64,000 nt of DNA from Hirschia litorea (GCF_042665075.1 NZ_JBHTBR010000005.1:1-64000), one strand, 5' to 3'. Numbered from the stretch's first letter, positions 26,701 through 34,665 are shown. Notes: generated by a model not told the origin, from the letters alone. A program made the numbers and translations.

Positions 26701-26933
26701 TCATCAGGAATGTTAGGGTTCAGACGTTGAGCTGCACTTTTAAGTAAATCATCCAGCACAACATCGCCATAAGACGCGCGAAGCGGATTTGTGCCATCTG
26801 GCGAAACAGAAAGAGGGTCTTCATAGCGCCAGCCAAGCTCTTTTAAAATATCGACTGTCGCATCCTCAACCAGGGCTTCGGAAAAGCCAGTATAGTGTCG
26901 CGGCTGGTGTTTTGGATATCGCATGTCATTCAT
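23754..26933 (-). CDS. hsdR: type I restriction enzyme, endonuclease/translocase subunit HsdR
   Basis: A 1059-residue motor and nuclease subunit. With HsdM and HsdS it cleaves unmodified DNA after ATP-driven translocation. The N-terminal nuclease has RRPDVVAF (PD at 156-157) and VLELKN (ELK at 171-173). The helicase part has Walker A GSGKS (317-321), DEAH (421-424) and GFTGTPIE as motif III, followed by the second RecA-like domain with FDAPSMHTMYIDKPMRGHGL and QAIARVNRVFKDKPGG. The C-terminal 300 residues are helical and bind the methylase core. All catalytic residues are intact, so it is probably active. Its ATG overlaps the stop of the preceding gene, right after a G10 tract. Confidence 0.97.
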   Translation of the reverse strand: MNDMRYPKHQPRHYTGFSEALVEDATVDILKELGWRYEDPLSVSPDGTNPLRASYGDVVLDDLLKSAAQRLNPNIPDEILTSALKQVQISETPSLVEENRRIHALMVNGIDVEYRRPDGSIKGDKVWLVDFDDASNNDFMVTNQFTVVESGQNRRPDVVAFINGLPVAVLELKNAAAENATIDDAFNQLQTYKKQIPSLFRTNAVLVTSDGLFARVGSLTAEEDRFMPWRTVTGAKDDFTPEGPMEMDTLLRGLFQPDVILQLIKNFTVFGDKGDGPFKIIAGYHQLHGARKALASAINAIKEEGDRKVGVIWHTQGSGKSFLMAFFAGLLVRAKELENPTILVVTDRNDLDDQLFGTFSLCKDLIRQTPEQIEDREDLRDKLDRQSGGVIFSTLQKFSPKPGEENFPMLSDRRNIIVIADEAHRSQYGFDAKLDRSTGIRKYGYAHYLRQALPNASFAGFTGTPIEAADVNTPAVFGEYVDVYDISRAVEDKATVPIYYESRLARVELEKEKLPEIDAAVDALFDDETIAEQEKAKSSWSSVERLVGAPPRLEKVAEDIVKHFEARQEAMDGKGMIVCMSRAICVDLYNRIIALRPEWHSDNDLEGVVKIVMTGSASDPLEWQQHIGNKKRRDDLAKRARDTNDSLKLVIVRDMWLTGFDAPSMHTMYIDKPMRGHGLMQAIARVNRVFKDKPGGLVVDYIGLWPNLEKALQNYTATDRDQTGINEEEAVAALQELVERCQNFFDGFDYSNGLDGPPSERLRTLAGAIEWVLAKLKLGADGVQDEKEKKKELNFYADLIANLSKAFALASASDYAKEVKDEVGFFQAVKAALVKSSPKTGLSKREKEFAVGQLISAAISDASIIDVLAAAGMKMPEISVLSEEFLSEIKEMEHKNLALEALKKLLAGEIKARQSRNVVEAKAFSARLEEAVARYHANAITSLEMIQELIDMAKELKASVDRGSDMGLSEEELAFYDALAQNQSAVEVLGNEELRKIANVLVQQLQKNVTVDWHLKESARAKLRVLVRRILKKFGYPPDLAPVAVSTVLSQAETLLKWR

Positions 26934-27814
26934 CTTTGAGCCCCCCCCCCACGGGACACATCAATCGTGACCTTCCCAATAATTCCTCGCTCCAAGTAAG
27001 TATCACTTTCTGACTTATCTTGGGAGGAATAGCTAAGCAAAAATTGCTCATATTCTTGAGGACTGATTTGGCTTAGCCCCTCGCCCTCTATTCGTTTTTT
27101 AGAATTCAAGTCTTCAAATGTTGGAAAATTCGCAACGCCCTTTGGCTGGGCTTTAGTCTCCGTAGGCTCAAACCCCCACCATTCACCTGCGTAGAAAACT
27201 GTACCGCCATCCCAAACCATTGTTCCCGGCAGTTTTAGAGGGATGTAAACACGCCTTTTTGCAAGATAGTGCCAAGGGATACACTTTTTCTCTATCGCAG
27301 AAAGCTTAGTTGGCATTATTTTCTTTACATCGCGGGCTGAAGCTAAAAGACATCCCACCTCCATTGTCTCGCCGTCCTCAAATGACTTTTTTTTCCAGTA
27401 ATCACGCTGCTTTTCGGATGAATACAAACAATACACAGGCTTTAAATTATATTTTTTTGCGTCCGCAATGAGTAAATCTATTTGCTCTTTCCCTGTGGAT
27501 TTGACCTTATGTTTGATTTTCAATTTATTATCTTTTTGTAGGCGTTTAGCCTGAACACGCATTCTGAAAACATAGTGACTACCTATTATATGCCATTCCC
27601 AATCCGCTCCATTTATAGCTTCGTCTTTTTTTGAGAACGTCTCCAATTTGATGAGGTCAGGATGACGTCGACGCAATTCAAGTAAATTAGTTTCGGTTAT
27701 CGTTTCTTCGCCGTAACTAACATGCACATTCTTTTCTTGCGAAAACCCCAAATTTTGAGACGTTGCATGAGCAAGTTCCACTAAAGTTAAAACCAAACTC
27801 GGACTCTGCATCAT
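26930..27814 (-). CDS. putative nuclease-fold accessory protein (DUF6615-like)
   Basis: A 294-residue protein resembling DUF6615. Conserved blocks are GEETITETNLLEL (35-47), GADWEWHIIG (69-78) and RVQAKRLQK (86-94). The acidic residues followed by QxK look like a PD-(D/E)xK-type nuclease core (E37, D71, Q88, K90). A second region has PVYCLYSS, CIPWHYL and FYAGEWWGF. It sits between hsdS and hsdR with 4-bp ATGA overlaps on both sides, so it is translated with the restriction system and is probably a defence accessory. The 3' end encodes SRGGGAQR across a G10 run. Family assignment is from memory of the motifs. Confidence 0.7.
   Translation of the reverse strand: MMQSPSLVLTLVELAHATSQNLGFSQEKNVHVSYGEETITETNLLELRRRHPDLIKLETFSKKDEAINGADWEWHIIGSHYVFRMRVQAKRLQKDNKLKIKHKVKSTGKEQIDLLIADAKKYNLKPVYCLYSSEKQRDYWKKKSFEDGETMEVGCLLASARDVKKIMPTKLSAIEKKCIPWHYLAKRRVYIPLKLPGTMVWDGGTVFYAGEWWGFEPTETKAQPKGVANFPTFEDLNSKKRIEGEGLSQISPQEYEQFLLSYSSQDKSESDTYLERGIIGKVTIDVSRGGGAQR
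26941..26950 (-). repeat. G10 homopolymer at the X/hsdR junction
   Basis: Ten consecutive G on the coding strand, eight bases before the hsdR ATG. With G10 the upstream gene ends in CAA AGA TGA. With G11 it would read through in frame into the hsdR ATG. This makes the tract a candidate slippage or phase-variation site. Confidence 0.8.
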
Positions 27815-29139
27815 CGAACCGCCTCCACATCTTTCAAACGGATTTCGCCGGACATGAGTTTGGGCAAGAGGAGGTCGCGCATCTCTGCTAGGGTTTGGTT
27901 TTCTTGTTGGTTTGCATCAACTTTTGATCTGAGTGCGCCAACCACTGTGCCAAAAGCTTCTTGTACTTCGCGACCGGAGATTACTGCATGAATTTCACCG
28001 ATTGCTGAAGGTTTCAGTTCGGTTTGTCCCGTAGAGCCATGCCCCATGTCCGCAATTTGCCCTTGGAGCGTTTCGAGCAAAAGTGCGACAATTGCAGGCT
28101 CAATGATATCTGGGTCGGGACGAACAATGGAGATGTGTGTGTCTGCCATTGCCCTATCTGGCAACGTCCTAACAGTTGCCACCCTGCCAAGGGTGCCGAC
28201 ACCCGTTGAGTTCACAAGGACATCACCAACCTGAAGTTCCTTCAGCTTCGGGTCACGAAGGGATAGGTCATTCCTTCGCGCAAGGTTGTAGTTTATGGTA
28301 TTGTTCCGAATGCACTTTTGGTTCACGACCAAACAACCAGTCTCCGCATATTTCGGCGCAGCTCCTCGCTTGAGCAATAGAGTTAGCTCGGATACGGACT
28401 GTTCGTTCCACCCCTCTGGTAAGCCATCGTCGCCTAGTTTGGCGGGGAATAGCGGTGCGAGGGTGGCGGCTTTTTCGGGGGGGAAAGCGTGGCCCATGAT
28501 GGCGGCGGGGTCAGTTGCGCCTTCTATTTGGCGGCGGGTGGGGCCGAAATCGACGAACCAATCGCGAAACAGCGCCCGCGCCATCTCTTCCAACGTCTCA
28601 TTCATCCGCCGGTTCAGCTCGATTTTGTCATCGAGGGAGCCCAGCATTTCCGCGATGCGACTTTGATCAGCAGGTGGTACCACGGGGACCACCAACTCTT
28701 GTAGGTCTTTGCCAGTAATTCCAGCTACAGCAACTTGGCGAAGTATCGAGCCAAGCGCTGCTTTCCCTTGGGGAGAATTGAAAAAGTAGTAGTAGAACAG
28801 CGGTGAGTGGTTTTCTTGGTCCAATCGAGCGCGAATAATTGAGCTTTCAAATGTAGTCGGCTCGTTTACTTCTAGAACAATTGAGCATTTGCCAGCGCCT
28901 TCAGCCGTTAGTGAACGACGAGCAAATATTAGGTCTCCGTTTTGCAGGCTAGCTTTTGTGAGTTCCTTATCCGACATTTCCAGACGGCGCATAGGGACAT
29001 CGCGCATTCGAGGATGAGCGAACAACTCACCCATATTGACGATCTTTGCGCCCTGACCATGAAACTGCTTCGGTTTGTAGATGCCGTTTCGGAGGGGGAC
29101 GTCTAGCGTGTCGCCAAATCGTATTTGACCTTCGCTCAT
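27811..29139 (-). CDS. hsdS: type I restriction enzyme, specificity subunit HsdS
   Basis: A 442-residue DNA-recognition subunit that sets the target of both methylation and cutting. Two variable target-recognition domains (about 1-155 and 235-400) are each followed by a conserved helical spacer. The central one is QSRIAEMLGSLDDKIELNRR with DWFVDFGPT, and the distal one QENQTLAEMRDLLLPKLMSG. Both domains are full length, so a bipartite target is expected; the recognition sequence cannot be read from the protein. Its ATG overlaps the hsdM stop by 4 bp. Confidence 0.95.
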   Translation of the reverse strand: MSEGQIRFGDTLDVPLRNGIYKPKQFHGQGAKIVNMGELFAHPRMRDVPMRRLEMSDKELTKASLQNGDLIFARRSLTAEGAGKCSIVLEVNEPTTFESSIIRARLDQENHSPLFYYYFFNSPQGKAALGSILRQVAVAGITGKDLQELVVPVVPPADQSRIAEMLGSLDDKIELNRRMNETLEEMARALFRDWFVDFGPTRRQIEGATDPAAIMGHAFPPEKAATLAPLFPAKLGDDGLPEGWNEQSVSELTLLLKRGAAPKYAETGCLVVNQKCIRNNTINYNLARRNDLSLRDPKLKELQVGDVLVNSTGVGTLGRVATVRTLPDRAMADTHISIVRPDPDIIEPAIVALLLETLQGQIADMGHGSTGQTELKPSAIGEIHAVISGREVQEAFGTVVGALRSKVDANQQENQTLAEMRDLLLPKLMSGEIRLKDVEAVR

Positions 29140-30689
29140 TCCACCATTCCCAGCATCACTTTTATTTTTTCGTCGAGATCGTTGGCGTTCGAAACTAGAT
29201 TTCCGTAACTCTCTCTGAGCGTTGAAAACTTCTCCTCAAACGGTACGCCATCATCTTCAACATCTGCCGCCCCGACATACCGCCCCGGCGTCAGCACGTG
29301 GTCGAATTTGCGGATGGTCTCCAGCCCTTCAGATTTACAAAAACCTGCCTCGTCGGCATAGGCCTCCCAGCCCTTGGTTTCCAAAGTGTCAGGCTTGGCG
29401 CGCCAGCGACGGTAGGTGCCTGCGATTTTTTCGATATCAGCCGCTGAGAATTCCCGCCTGACGCGGTCGACCATATGGCCATATTTGCGGGCATCAATGA
29501 ACAGGACTTCGCCTTGTCTATCACGGTGTCCATTGGCTGATTTATCGCGGCTCAAAATCCACAGACAAACAGGAATTTGCGTTGAATAAAATAACTGCCC
29601 CGGCAAGGCGACCATGCAATCAACGCGGTCTTGCTCAATCAATTGTTTTCTGATCTCGCCCTCACCGCTGGTTTGCGATGACATTGACCCATTGGCCAAA
29701 ACCACCCCTGCATGACCGCGCGGCGCAAGGTGGTGTATAATATGCTGTATCCAGGCAAAGTTGGCATTGCCTTTTGGCGGCACACCATATTGCCAGCGAT
29801 TGTCTTCTGTCAGGCGCTCCCCGCCCCAGTCTGAAATATTAAAGGGCGGGTTGGCGAGGATGTAATCAGCTTTTAAACTGGGGTGTACATCTTTATGAAA
29901 ACTCCCCGCACTGTCCCAGCCTATATCGGCATCAATGCCATGCACGGCAAGATTCATCTTCGCTAGACGCCATGTAGTGTGGTTTATCTCCTGGCCATAA
30001 ACAGACAAGTTGAGCGGGTTGCCACCATGATCTTCAATGAACTTTTCAGACTGAATAAACATGCCGCCCGATCCACAACAAGGGTCATAGACACGGCCTT
30101 GGTAAGGCTCCAACATTTCAACAAGTGTGCGCACCACAGAACGCGGCGTGAAGAACTCCCCCCCGCGCTTGCCCTCGGCGCTGGCAAAGCCTGAGATAAA
30201 GTATTCATAAACGCGGCCAAGCAAGTCTCTAGCGCGGTCTGTGCTGTCATGCATTTTGATGTTGGAGAACAGGTCCACCAACTCCCCCAGCATGGTTTTA
30301 TCTAGTGTTGGACGTGCATAGTTTTTCGGCAAAACACCTTTAAGCGTTTTATTGGCGGCCTCGGCTTCGATTGCCTCCATTGCCTCGTCAATAATACTGC
30401 CTATTTTTTCCGATTTTGCATTTGCCTGAATATAGCTCCAACGCGCTAATTCTGGCACCCAGAACACATTTTCAGCGAGATATTCTTCAGGTTCTTCGGC
30501 GTCTGCATATTCATCTTCCAACAGTTGATCATGCAAGGCCTGAAAAGCTTCGGATATGTATTTTAGAAAAATAAGACCTAGCGCAACATGTTTATATTCG
30601 GATGGCTCTAACGAACCACGCATTTTATCTGCGGCTTTGAACAGGTCTGCAGCGAAATCTAAATCAGATTGCCGAGTATCTTGGCTCAT
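29136..30689 (-). CDS. hsdM: type I restriction enzyme, DNA methylase subunit HsdM
   Basis: A 517-residue N6-adenine methyltransferase subunit. The helical HsdM_N domain spans about 8-140. Motif I for SAM binding is DPCCGSGGMF (202-211), the catalytic motif IV is NPPF (280-283), and GEFFTPRSVVRTLVE precedes it. The C-terminal LTPGRYVG stretch is typical. As the first gene of the operon it methylates host DNA so that the restriction subunit does not cut it. AGGGGG lies somewhat far from the ATG. Confidence 0.96.
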   Translation of the reverse strand: MSQDTRQSDLDFAADLFKAADKMRGSLEPSEYKHVALGLIFLKYISEAFQALHDQLLEDEYADAEEPEEYLAENVFWVPELARWSYIQANAKSEKIGSIIDEAMEAIEAEAANKTLKGVLPKNYARPTLDKTMLGELVDLFSNIKMHDSTDRARDLLGRVYEYFISGFASAEGKRGGEFFTPRSVVRTLVEMLEPYQGRVYDPCCGSGGMFIQSEKFIEDHGGNPLNLSVYGQEINHTTWRLAKMNLAVHGIDADIGWDSAGSFHKDVHPSLKADYILANPPFNISDWGGERLTEDNRWQYGVPPKGNANFAWIQHIIHHLAPRGHAGVVLANGSMSSQTSGEGEIRKQLIEQDRVDCMVALPGQLFYSTQIPVCLWILSRDKSANGHRDRQGEVLFIDARKYGHMVDRVRREFSAADIEKIAGTYRRWRAKPDTLETKGWEAYADEAGFCKSEGLETIRKFDHVLTPGRYVGAADVEDDGVPFEEKFSTLRESYGNLVSNANDLDEKIKVMLGMVE

Positions 30690-30795
30690 AAAAAGTATTC
30701 CCCCTGCGTGAACGTTTTAAGTAGGTATCGCGTCCACGAATCATTTCCCTCTAATCTCTATGCTGAATTTATCATCGATAACAAGTTCACTTTTT

Positions 30796-31380
30796 TCAAT
30801 TCGAACTCACGAACCGCCCCATCAGCGCCATTTCCATTCGCTCTTCCGCTTCATAATAGACCCGCTCATAGCGTTGATAGGTTTTCCAGTGCATGCCTTT
30901 AGGTTTGTCGGGAAACGGATATGCAAAGCCTGCCTCACCGCCCAATTTGTCCTTTAAGGTTTCGGCGATTGGAAGGCCGGGGACGCGAATGAATTCATAT
31001 TGGCTTGGATAGGTTAGCTCATAGCATTGTCTGCATCGAAAGAGTTTAGCGCCATACAGCACACGACACCGCCGCTGGCATGACTTGCATATGATCCACC
31101 ACCGCAATCCACCAAAGTGTTGAGGGGTAAAAGCTAGATCAAAGCGCTCATCTATGGATTGCTTATTGTCGCCTGAACCAGACACATAAGTCAGCCGCAT
31201 AGATTGAGGCGACAAATGATAATTGATGCTAGCAATTTTGTGTCCGCCTCGTGACCATGTCATAGCGCCAGACCGATACCGCGCAAACCACTCTCTTTTG
31301 AAGGTGGATAGATCAAGCTTGTGAAACGCATCCGTCTTGTTTGCCCAACGGTTGTTATTCCCAGAACCAAGACCGCCCAT
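30796..31380 (-). CDS. zinc-ribbon protein of mobile elements
   Basis: A 194-residue protein of a family common on prophages and islands; function unknown. It starts MGGLGSGNNNRW, as the family does. A four-cysteine zinc ribbon is present (CKSCQRRC then FRCRQCYELTYPSQ, about 98-125). The C-terminal third is rich in charged and aromatic residues (KGMHWKTYQRYERVYYEAEE) and may be helical. AAGGA precedes the ATG. It lies 107 bp upstream of hsdM on the same strand; the 190 bp before its own start are AT-rich and without a visible gene. Confidence 0.75.
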   Translation of the reverse strand: MGGLGSGNNNRWANKTDAFHKLDLSTFKREWFARYRSGAMTWSRGGHKIASINYHLSPQSMRLTYVSGSGDNKQSIDERFDLAFTPQHFGGLRWWIICKSCQRRCRVLYGAKLFRCRQCYELTYPSQYEFIRVPGLPIAETLKDKLGGEAGFAYPFPDKPKGMHWKTYQRYERVYYEAEERMEMALMGRFVSSN

Positions 31381-31569
31381 GCTTTCAATTCCTTTTTCGC
31401 AATCATGTGCAAAGTGGATGAACTAGTCCTGAGATACACTAACTATATATGGGTGTTCGTGAAAATTTCAGATTTAAGTCTCATCAACCTTAAAACCTGT
31501 ATTTACATAGAATATTTTTGTTTTCGTTATTTGAAAATCTTTTGCACACGCTACAAAATCAGGGCGTGA

Positions 31570-31974
31570 TTAGCTTTTATCTGAGGCGTGCATTTTACGC
31601 CAAACCTTCAATGGCAAGTCTGGGTCACCTGCACATGTGACTGTATCAAATCGGGTTAAGGATACTACGCGTTCGCGTGTTCGACTATCCCCAAATGAAC
31701 GCCCCTTACGCTCAAGCTTCAAATGTCCTTTTTCAATAAGTTCATCTATCGCGTTTTTCACAGAAGCACGGCCAACACCGCAAGCCTCACTTACCCGCCG
31801 CTCTCCAACTGGAAAACTATTGTCATTTGCAGGACGATAACTCGCCAACAAAAATGAGATAATTTTGAACGCAACTGGTGATAATCCAATCCATGCGGCA
31901 TGTTTGCAATGATGATCATACAAACGCACATGTGGTCTATCATGCTGACTGTTTGGGTAAAGTGCTTGGGACAT
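31570..31974 (-). CDS. winged-helix DNA-binding protein
   Basis: A 134-residue protein with a helix-turn-helix around residues 50-90: FPVGERRVSEACGVGRASVK, then NAIDELIEKGHLKLERKG as the wing. It resembles small replication-initiator-like or regulatory winged-helix proteins on plasmids and integrative elements. It could control the island's genes or its excision. There is no other domain. GAGG is close to the ATG. The stop of the AlpA-like gene is 21 bp upstream, so the two are probably co-transcribed. Confidence 0.7.
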   Translation of the reverse strand: MSQALYPNSQHDRPHVRLYDHHCKHAAWIGLSPVAFKIISFLLASYRPANDNSFPVGERRVSEACGVGRASVKNAIDELIEKGHLKLERKGRSFGDSRTRERVVSLTRFDTVTCAGDPDLPLKVWRKMHASDKS

Positions 31975-31995
31975 AACCTCATGTCCTCTCTCACT

Positions 31996-32205
31996 CTAGT
32001 TTTGCGAGTCTGTTTCATACAAAGCGCGTATCTCGTCCGCCTTCCAAACGGTGACACGGCTACCTAGTTTGCGAGGCTTTGGAAAACGACCATCTTTGAC
32101 CCCTGCCCACCAAGTCGATTTAGAGACTGGTATGGGGCCATATGGCGCGATGATTTGCTTTAGGCGTACGTAGCCTGTCTGGGGGAATTCGTAAGTGTCG
32201 TACAT
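31996..32205 (-). CDS. AlpA family regulator/excisionase
   Basis: A 69-residue protein of the AlpA/Torf family, MerR-like DNA-binding proteins that act as excisionase or activate the integrase of P4-like elements. The hallmark run PVSKSTWWAGVKDGRFPKPR (about 26-45) is followed by KLGSRVTVWKADEIRAL. GAGG precedes the ATG by eight bases. As the likely recombination directionality factor it would bind near attR or attL and promote excision. Confidence 0.9.
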   Translation of the reverse strand: MYDTYEFPQTGYVRLKQIIAPYGPIPVSKSTWWAGVKDGRFPKPRKLGSRVTVWKADEIRALYETDSQN

Positions 32206-32319
32206 TGGTCTAACCTCGTTTATTTAAAGACGAGATCATCTTGGAATGTTCGATAAAGCTTGTGTTCGAATTGAAAAAATAAATTTGCAAATCGAATTTG
32301 AATAACCGAATTCGAACAA

Positions 32320-33153
32320 CTAGTTGTCATCGCTCAAAGGAGGTCTCACCCTGTCTATCGCTTCTAACAAATGTTGCTTTGAAGTTTCGTATGTAAGAGA
32401 AATTCCACACCTCTGAAGGTCATCAACCACTTTTACAAACGCCTTCTGTTTCTTGGCATTGATGTCATAGTGGTATTTACTTATGAACATACCAACTAAG
32501 AGTTTGTCTCGTGATTGGAAAACCTTGGTGTTGTCATCCGGGTTAATGTTGTCGTTCGCGACACAGTTATACTGATCAATCGCATCAAGCTTTGCATGTT
32601 CTTCGATTTGTTCACCCTGATTTGGAATATCCTTTATTTTGTCTACAATCTGTTGGCTCAAGTTTTCCAACCGTTCGACACCAAACAACTCTGCCGGCTC
32701 TCTCTCAATGCCCAACTCATCTAAAAAAATATCGTAATTTAGAACAACCTGCTTATGAAAATTTAGAAAAGCTTCTTTCCAATCAAAAGAAGGATAAAAA
32801 TAGCTGACGTGAATTTCCAACGCCTCGGGTACTTTTAAATCAAATTTTTTCATCCAATGAATAGCAACATCAGGCTGGCACTTTTCTGGTATCTGCTTAC
32901 CCAACACCGCTCGCCGTACTGTCTCAGAGATTTCTAAAAATTCTAAACCTATATTTGAAAGAGCAACTTCACCAACTGAAGACTCATTCAAAGACGAAGG
33001 GTCTTTTTCCAAAGACAGTGCTGCTATTTCTTCGGGTAGCCAAAACGCCCTCTTGGCCCAACATTCAAAGTTAGCCTCCCTATACCGTGCGGCCCCAGTC
33101 AAACTGATTCCAGTTTCTTTCTCTTTCGAGCGCGGTTCGGACATTTCAGACAT
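32320..33153 (-). CDS. unknown island protein
   Basis: A roughly 277-residue soluble protein I do not recognise. The start at 33153 follows a strong GGGAGG; a reading from 33249 lacks a site. Visible traits: ANFECWAKRAFWLPEEIAAL near the start, a segment (HVSYFYPSFDWKEAFLNFHK) in the middle, an acidic Asn-rich loop (about 205-220), and a C-terminal part (KQKAFVKVVDDLQRCGISLT). There are no membrane or catalytic signatures. It lies between the integrase and the AlpA-like gene, a position often taken by element-specific regulators or defence cargo. Confidence 0.6.
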   Translation of the reverse strand: MSEMSEPRSKEKETGISLTGAARYREANFECWAKRAFWLPEEIAALSLEKDPSSLNESSVGEVALSNIGLEFLEISETVRRAVLGKQIPEKCQPDVAIHWMKKFDLKVPEALEIHVSYFYPSFDWKEAFLNFHKQVVLNYDIFLDELGIEREPAELFGVERLENLSQQIVDKIKDIPNQGEQIEEHAKLDAIDQYNCVANDNINPDDNTKVFQSRDKLLVGMFISKYHYDINAKKQKAFVKVVDDLQRCGISLTYETSKQHLLEAIDRVRPPLSDDN

Positions 33154-33268
33154 TGAAGCCTCCCAAGGTTTATAACGCTTGGGTTTATATGAGATCGTCC
33201 AAATTGGGCCAAAGCAAGGTGAAAACACTATATATTGTGTTAATAACAATAGTACTTACAAAATGAGA

Positions 33269-34459
33269 TTACCTATGAATAACTTGCTCAATCTCTTGCG
33301 CCCACCAATTGCTCATGCGAATGCGCTCATCCCAATATTTTCCGCGATGATAGGCGCGGCGGATTTCATCAGACCCGACATGCGCCAATTCAGCTTCGAT
33401 TGCATCGGCATCCCATTTGCCGCTTTCATTCAATAAGGTTGAAGCCGTCGCTCTAAAGCCGTGAGATACCATTTCCGTTTTGCCATAGCCCAACCGCCGC
33501 AAAGCTTGGTTCATGGTATTTTCGCTTATGGGTTTGGCGCGCCCAATATCTGAACGAAAAGGAAGCTCACAATCGCCAGACCATTCGTGAAGTTCTTTTA
33601 GGATATTTATTGCAAGCGGCGGCAATGGCTTTTGATGCGGCCTCCGCATTTTCGTGCGCTCTTTGGGGATTTCCCATATACCTTGTTTCAGATCAAATTC
33701 ATCCCAACGCGACAATCGCAATTCGCCAGGACGTGGGTATAAAATAGCCATTAGCTTTAAAGCAGCCCGCGTTGCAGGCGATGCGCCTTCATACGACCAC
33801 ACCGCAGCCAAAAGCTCCTTAAAAGCATTCCAATCGGTTACCGCCGCCCTATGCGTCACCTGAACAGCAACCAAAGCCCCCTTTAGAGCAAATGTCGGAT
33901 CATAATCCGCCCGCCCTGTTGCGATCGCATATCGAAACACCTCTCCAACCAGACCGCGCACGCGATGGGCCGTCTCATAATTGCCTTTGGCTTCGATAAC
34001 GCGCAAAGCGTCCAGTACTTCGGGAGATTTAATATCCGCAACCGCCCTATGCCCCAATGCATCATCAACCAAACTGAAACACCATCTAATTTTAGTTATC
34101 GTAGAATCCGCGCGTCCTTCTTTAATCTTCTTTTCGATAAGCTCATTCGCAAGATTGCTAAACGTGTTTTGGGTTTCAGCGATTGCCTGCTTGCGCTCTT
34201 CGTTTTTCTTCGCTTGTGGATCAATTCCATCGGCAAGCAATGTTTTGGCTTCAAAACGCTTTTCACGCGCCTTCGCAAGCGAGACTTCAGGATATTTACC
34301 AAACGATAGAAGCTTTTGCTTGCCTTCGAATCGATAAGCCATGCGCCAAAGCTTTGAGCCCTTCGGGTTTACTTCCAGATAAAGCCCACCACCATCAGCT
34401 TTCTTTAACTGTTTGTCGGTTGCACGTAACTTTTTGATTTGTAAGTCATTTAGGGGCAT
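33269..34459 (-). CDS. P4-type tyrosine integrase
   Basis: A 396-residue site-specific recombinase. An N-terminal DUF4102 arm-binding domain (about 1-85: GGGLYLEVNPKGSKLWRMAY, LSFGKYPEVSLAKAR) precedes a SAM-like core-binding domain and the catalytic domain. Active-site candidates are R248 (PRPGELR), H333 and R336 (HGFR), H360 and Y375 (RGKYW). It integrates the island into the tRNA-Leu 3' end beside it. No Shine-Dalgarno is seen; an arm-type repeat (34459-34469) touches the start codon, suggesting that integrase binding represses its own expression. Confidence 0.95.
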   Translation of the reverse strand: MPLNDLQIKKLRATDKQLKKADGGGLYLEVNPKGSKLWRMAYRFEGKQKLLSFGKYPEVSLAKAREKRFEAKTLLADGIDPQAKKNEERKQAIAETQNTFSNLANELIEKKIKEGRADSTITKIRWCFSLVDDALGHRAVADIKSPEVLDALRVIEAKGNYETAHRVRGLVGEVFRYAIATGRADYDPTFALKGALVAVQVTHRAAVTDWNAFKELLAAVWSYEGASPATRAALKLMAILYPRPGELRLSRWDEFDLKQGIWEIPKERTKMRRPHQKPLPPLAINILKELHEWSGDCELPFRSDIGRAKPISENTMNQALRRLGYGKTEMVSHGFRATASTLLNESGKWDADAIEAELAHVGSDEIRRAYHRGKYWDERIRMSNWWAQEIEQVIHR

Positions 34460-34543
34460 TTGTTGGTATATTTTATTTCAAAACGGCGTTGAATTGGGAA
34501 TATACCAACAATTCTACCAACAAATAGGCTGGATACCAACACC
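34459..34543. promoter_or_regulatory. integrase arm-type sites, right end
   Basis: One inverted copy, TTTGTTGGTAT at 34459-34469, and three direct copies or variants of ATACCAACAAA at 34502-34512, 34514-34524 and 34533-34543. The first pair of direct copies is 12 bp apart, like the two at the left end. Confidence 0.75.
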
Positions 34544-34627
34544 CTTTGCCGGATAGCATCGGACTAACAATTTCTCATTTTAGGGTGTATATTGTTGTTT
34601 TTCCTAGTATTTTTAGACCATTTCGGA

Positions 34628-34665
34628 TCAAGAAAAACAATAAAATGGTGCGGACGGCCGGAATC
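34628..34665. repeat. attR: 3' end and flank of tRNA-Leu
   Basis: 38-bp direct repeat of 23629-23665, covering the CCA end and the acceptor/T-arm start of the intact tRNA plus 18 bp of 3' flank. Confidence 0.9.

Larger units (their letters stand above)
23629..34665. mobile_element. 11-kb integrative island with type I restriction-modification system
   Basis: Bounded by near-identical 37/38-bp direct repeats derived from the 3' end of tRNA-Leu(UAA). Its eight genes all lie on the minus strand: P4-type integrase next to the intact tRNA, an unknown 33-kDa-class protein, an AlpA-like protein, a winged-helix protein, a zinc-ribbon protein and hsdM-hsdS-X-hsdR. Repeats of ATACCAACAAA near both ends look like integrase arm sites. 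No capsid, replication or conjugation gene is visible, so it is a small integrative element or satellite, carrying defence cargo, that would need help to move between cells. Confidence 0.9.
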
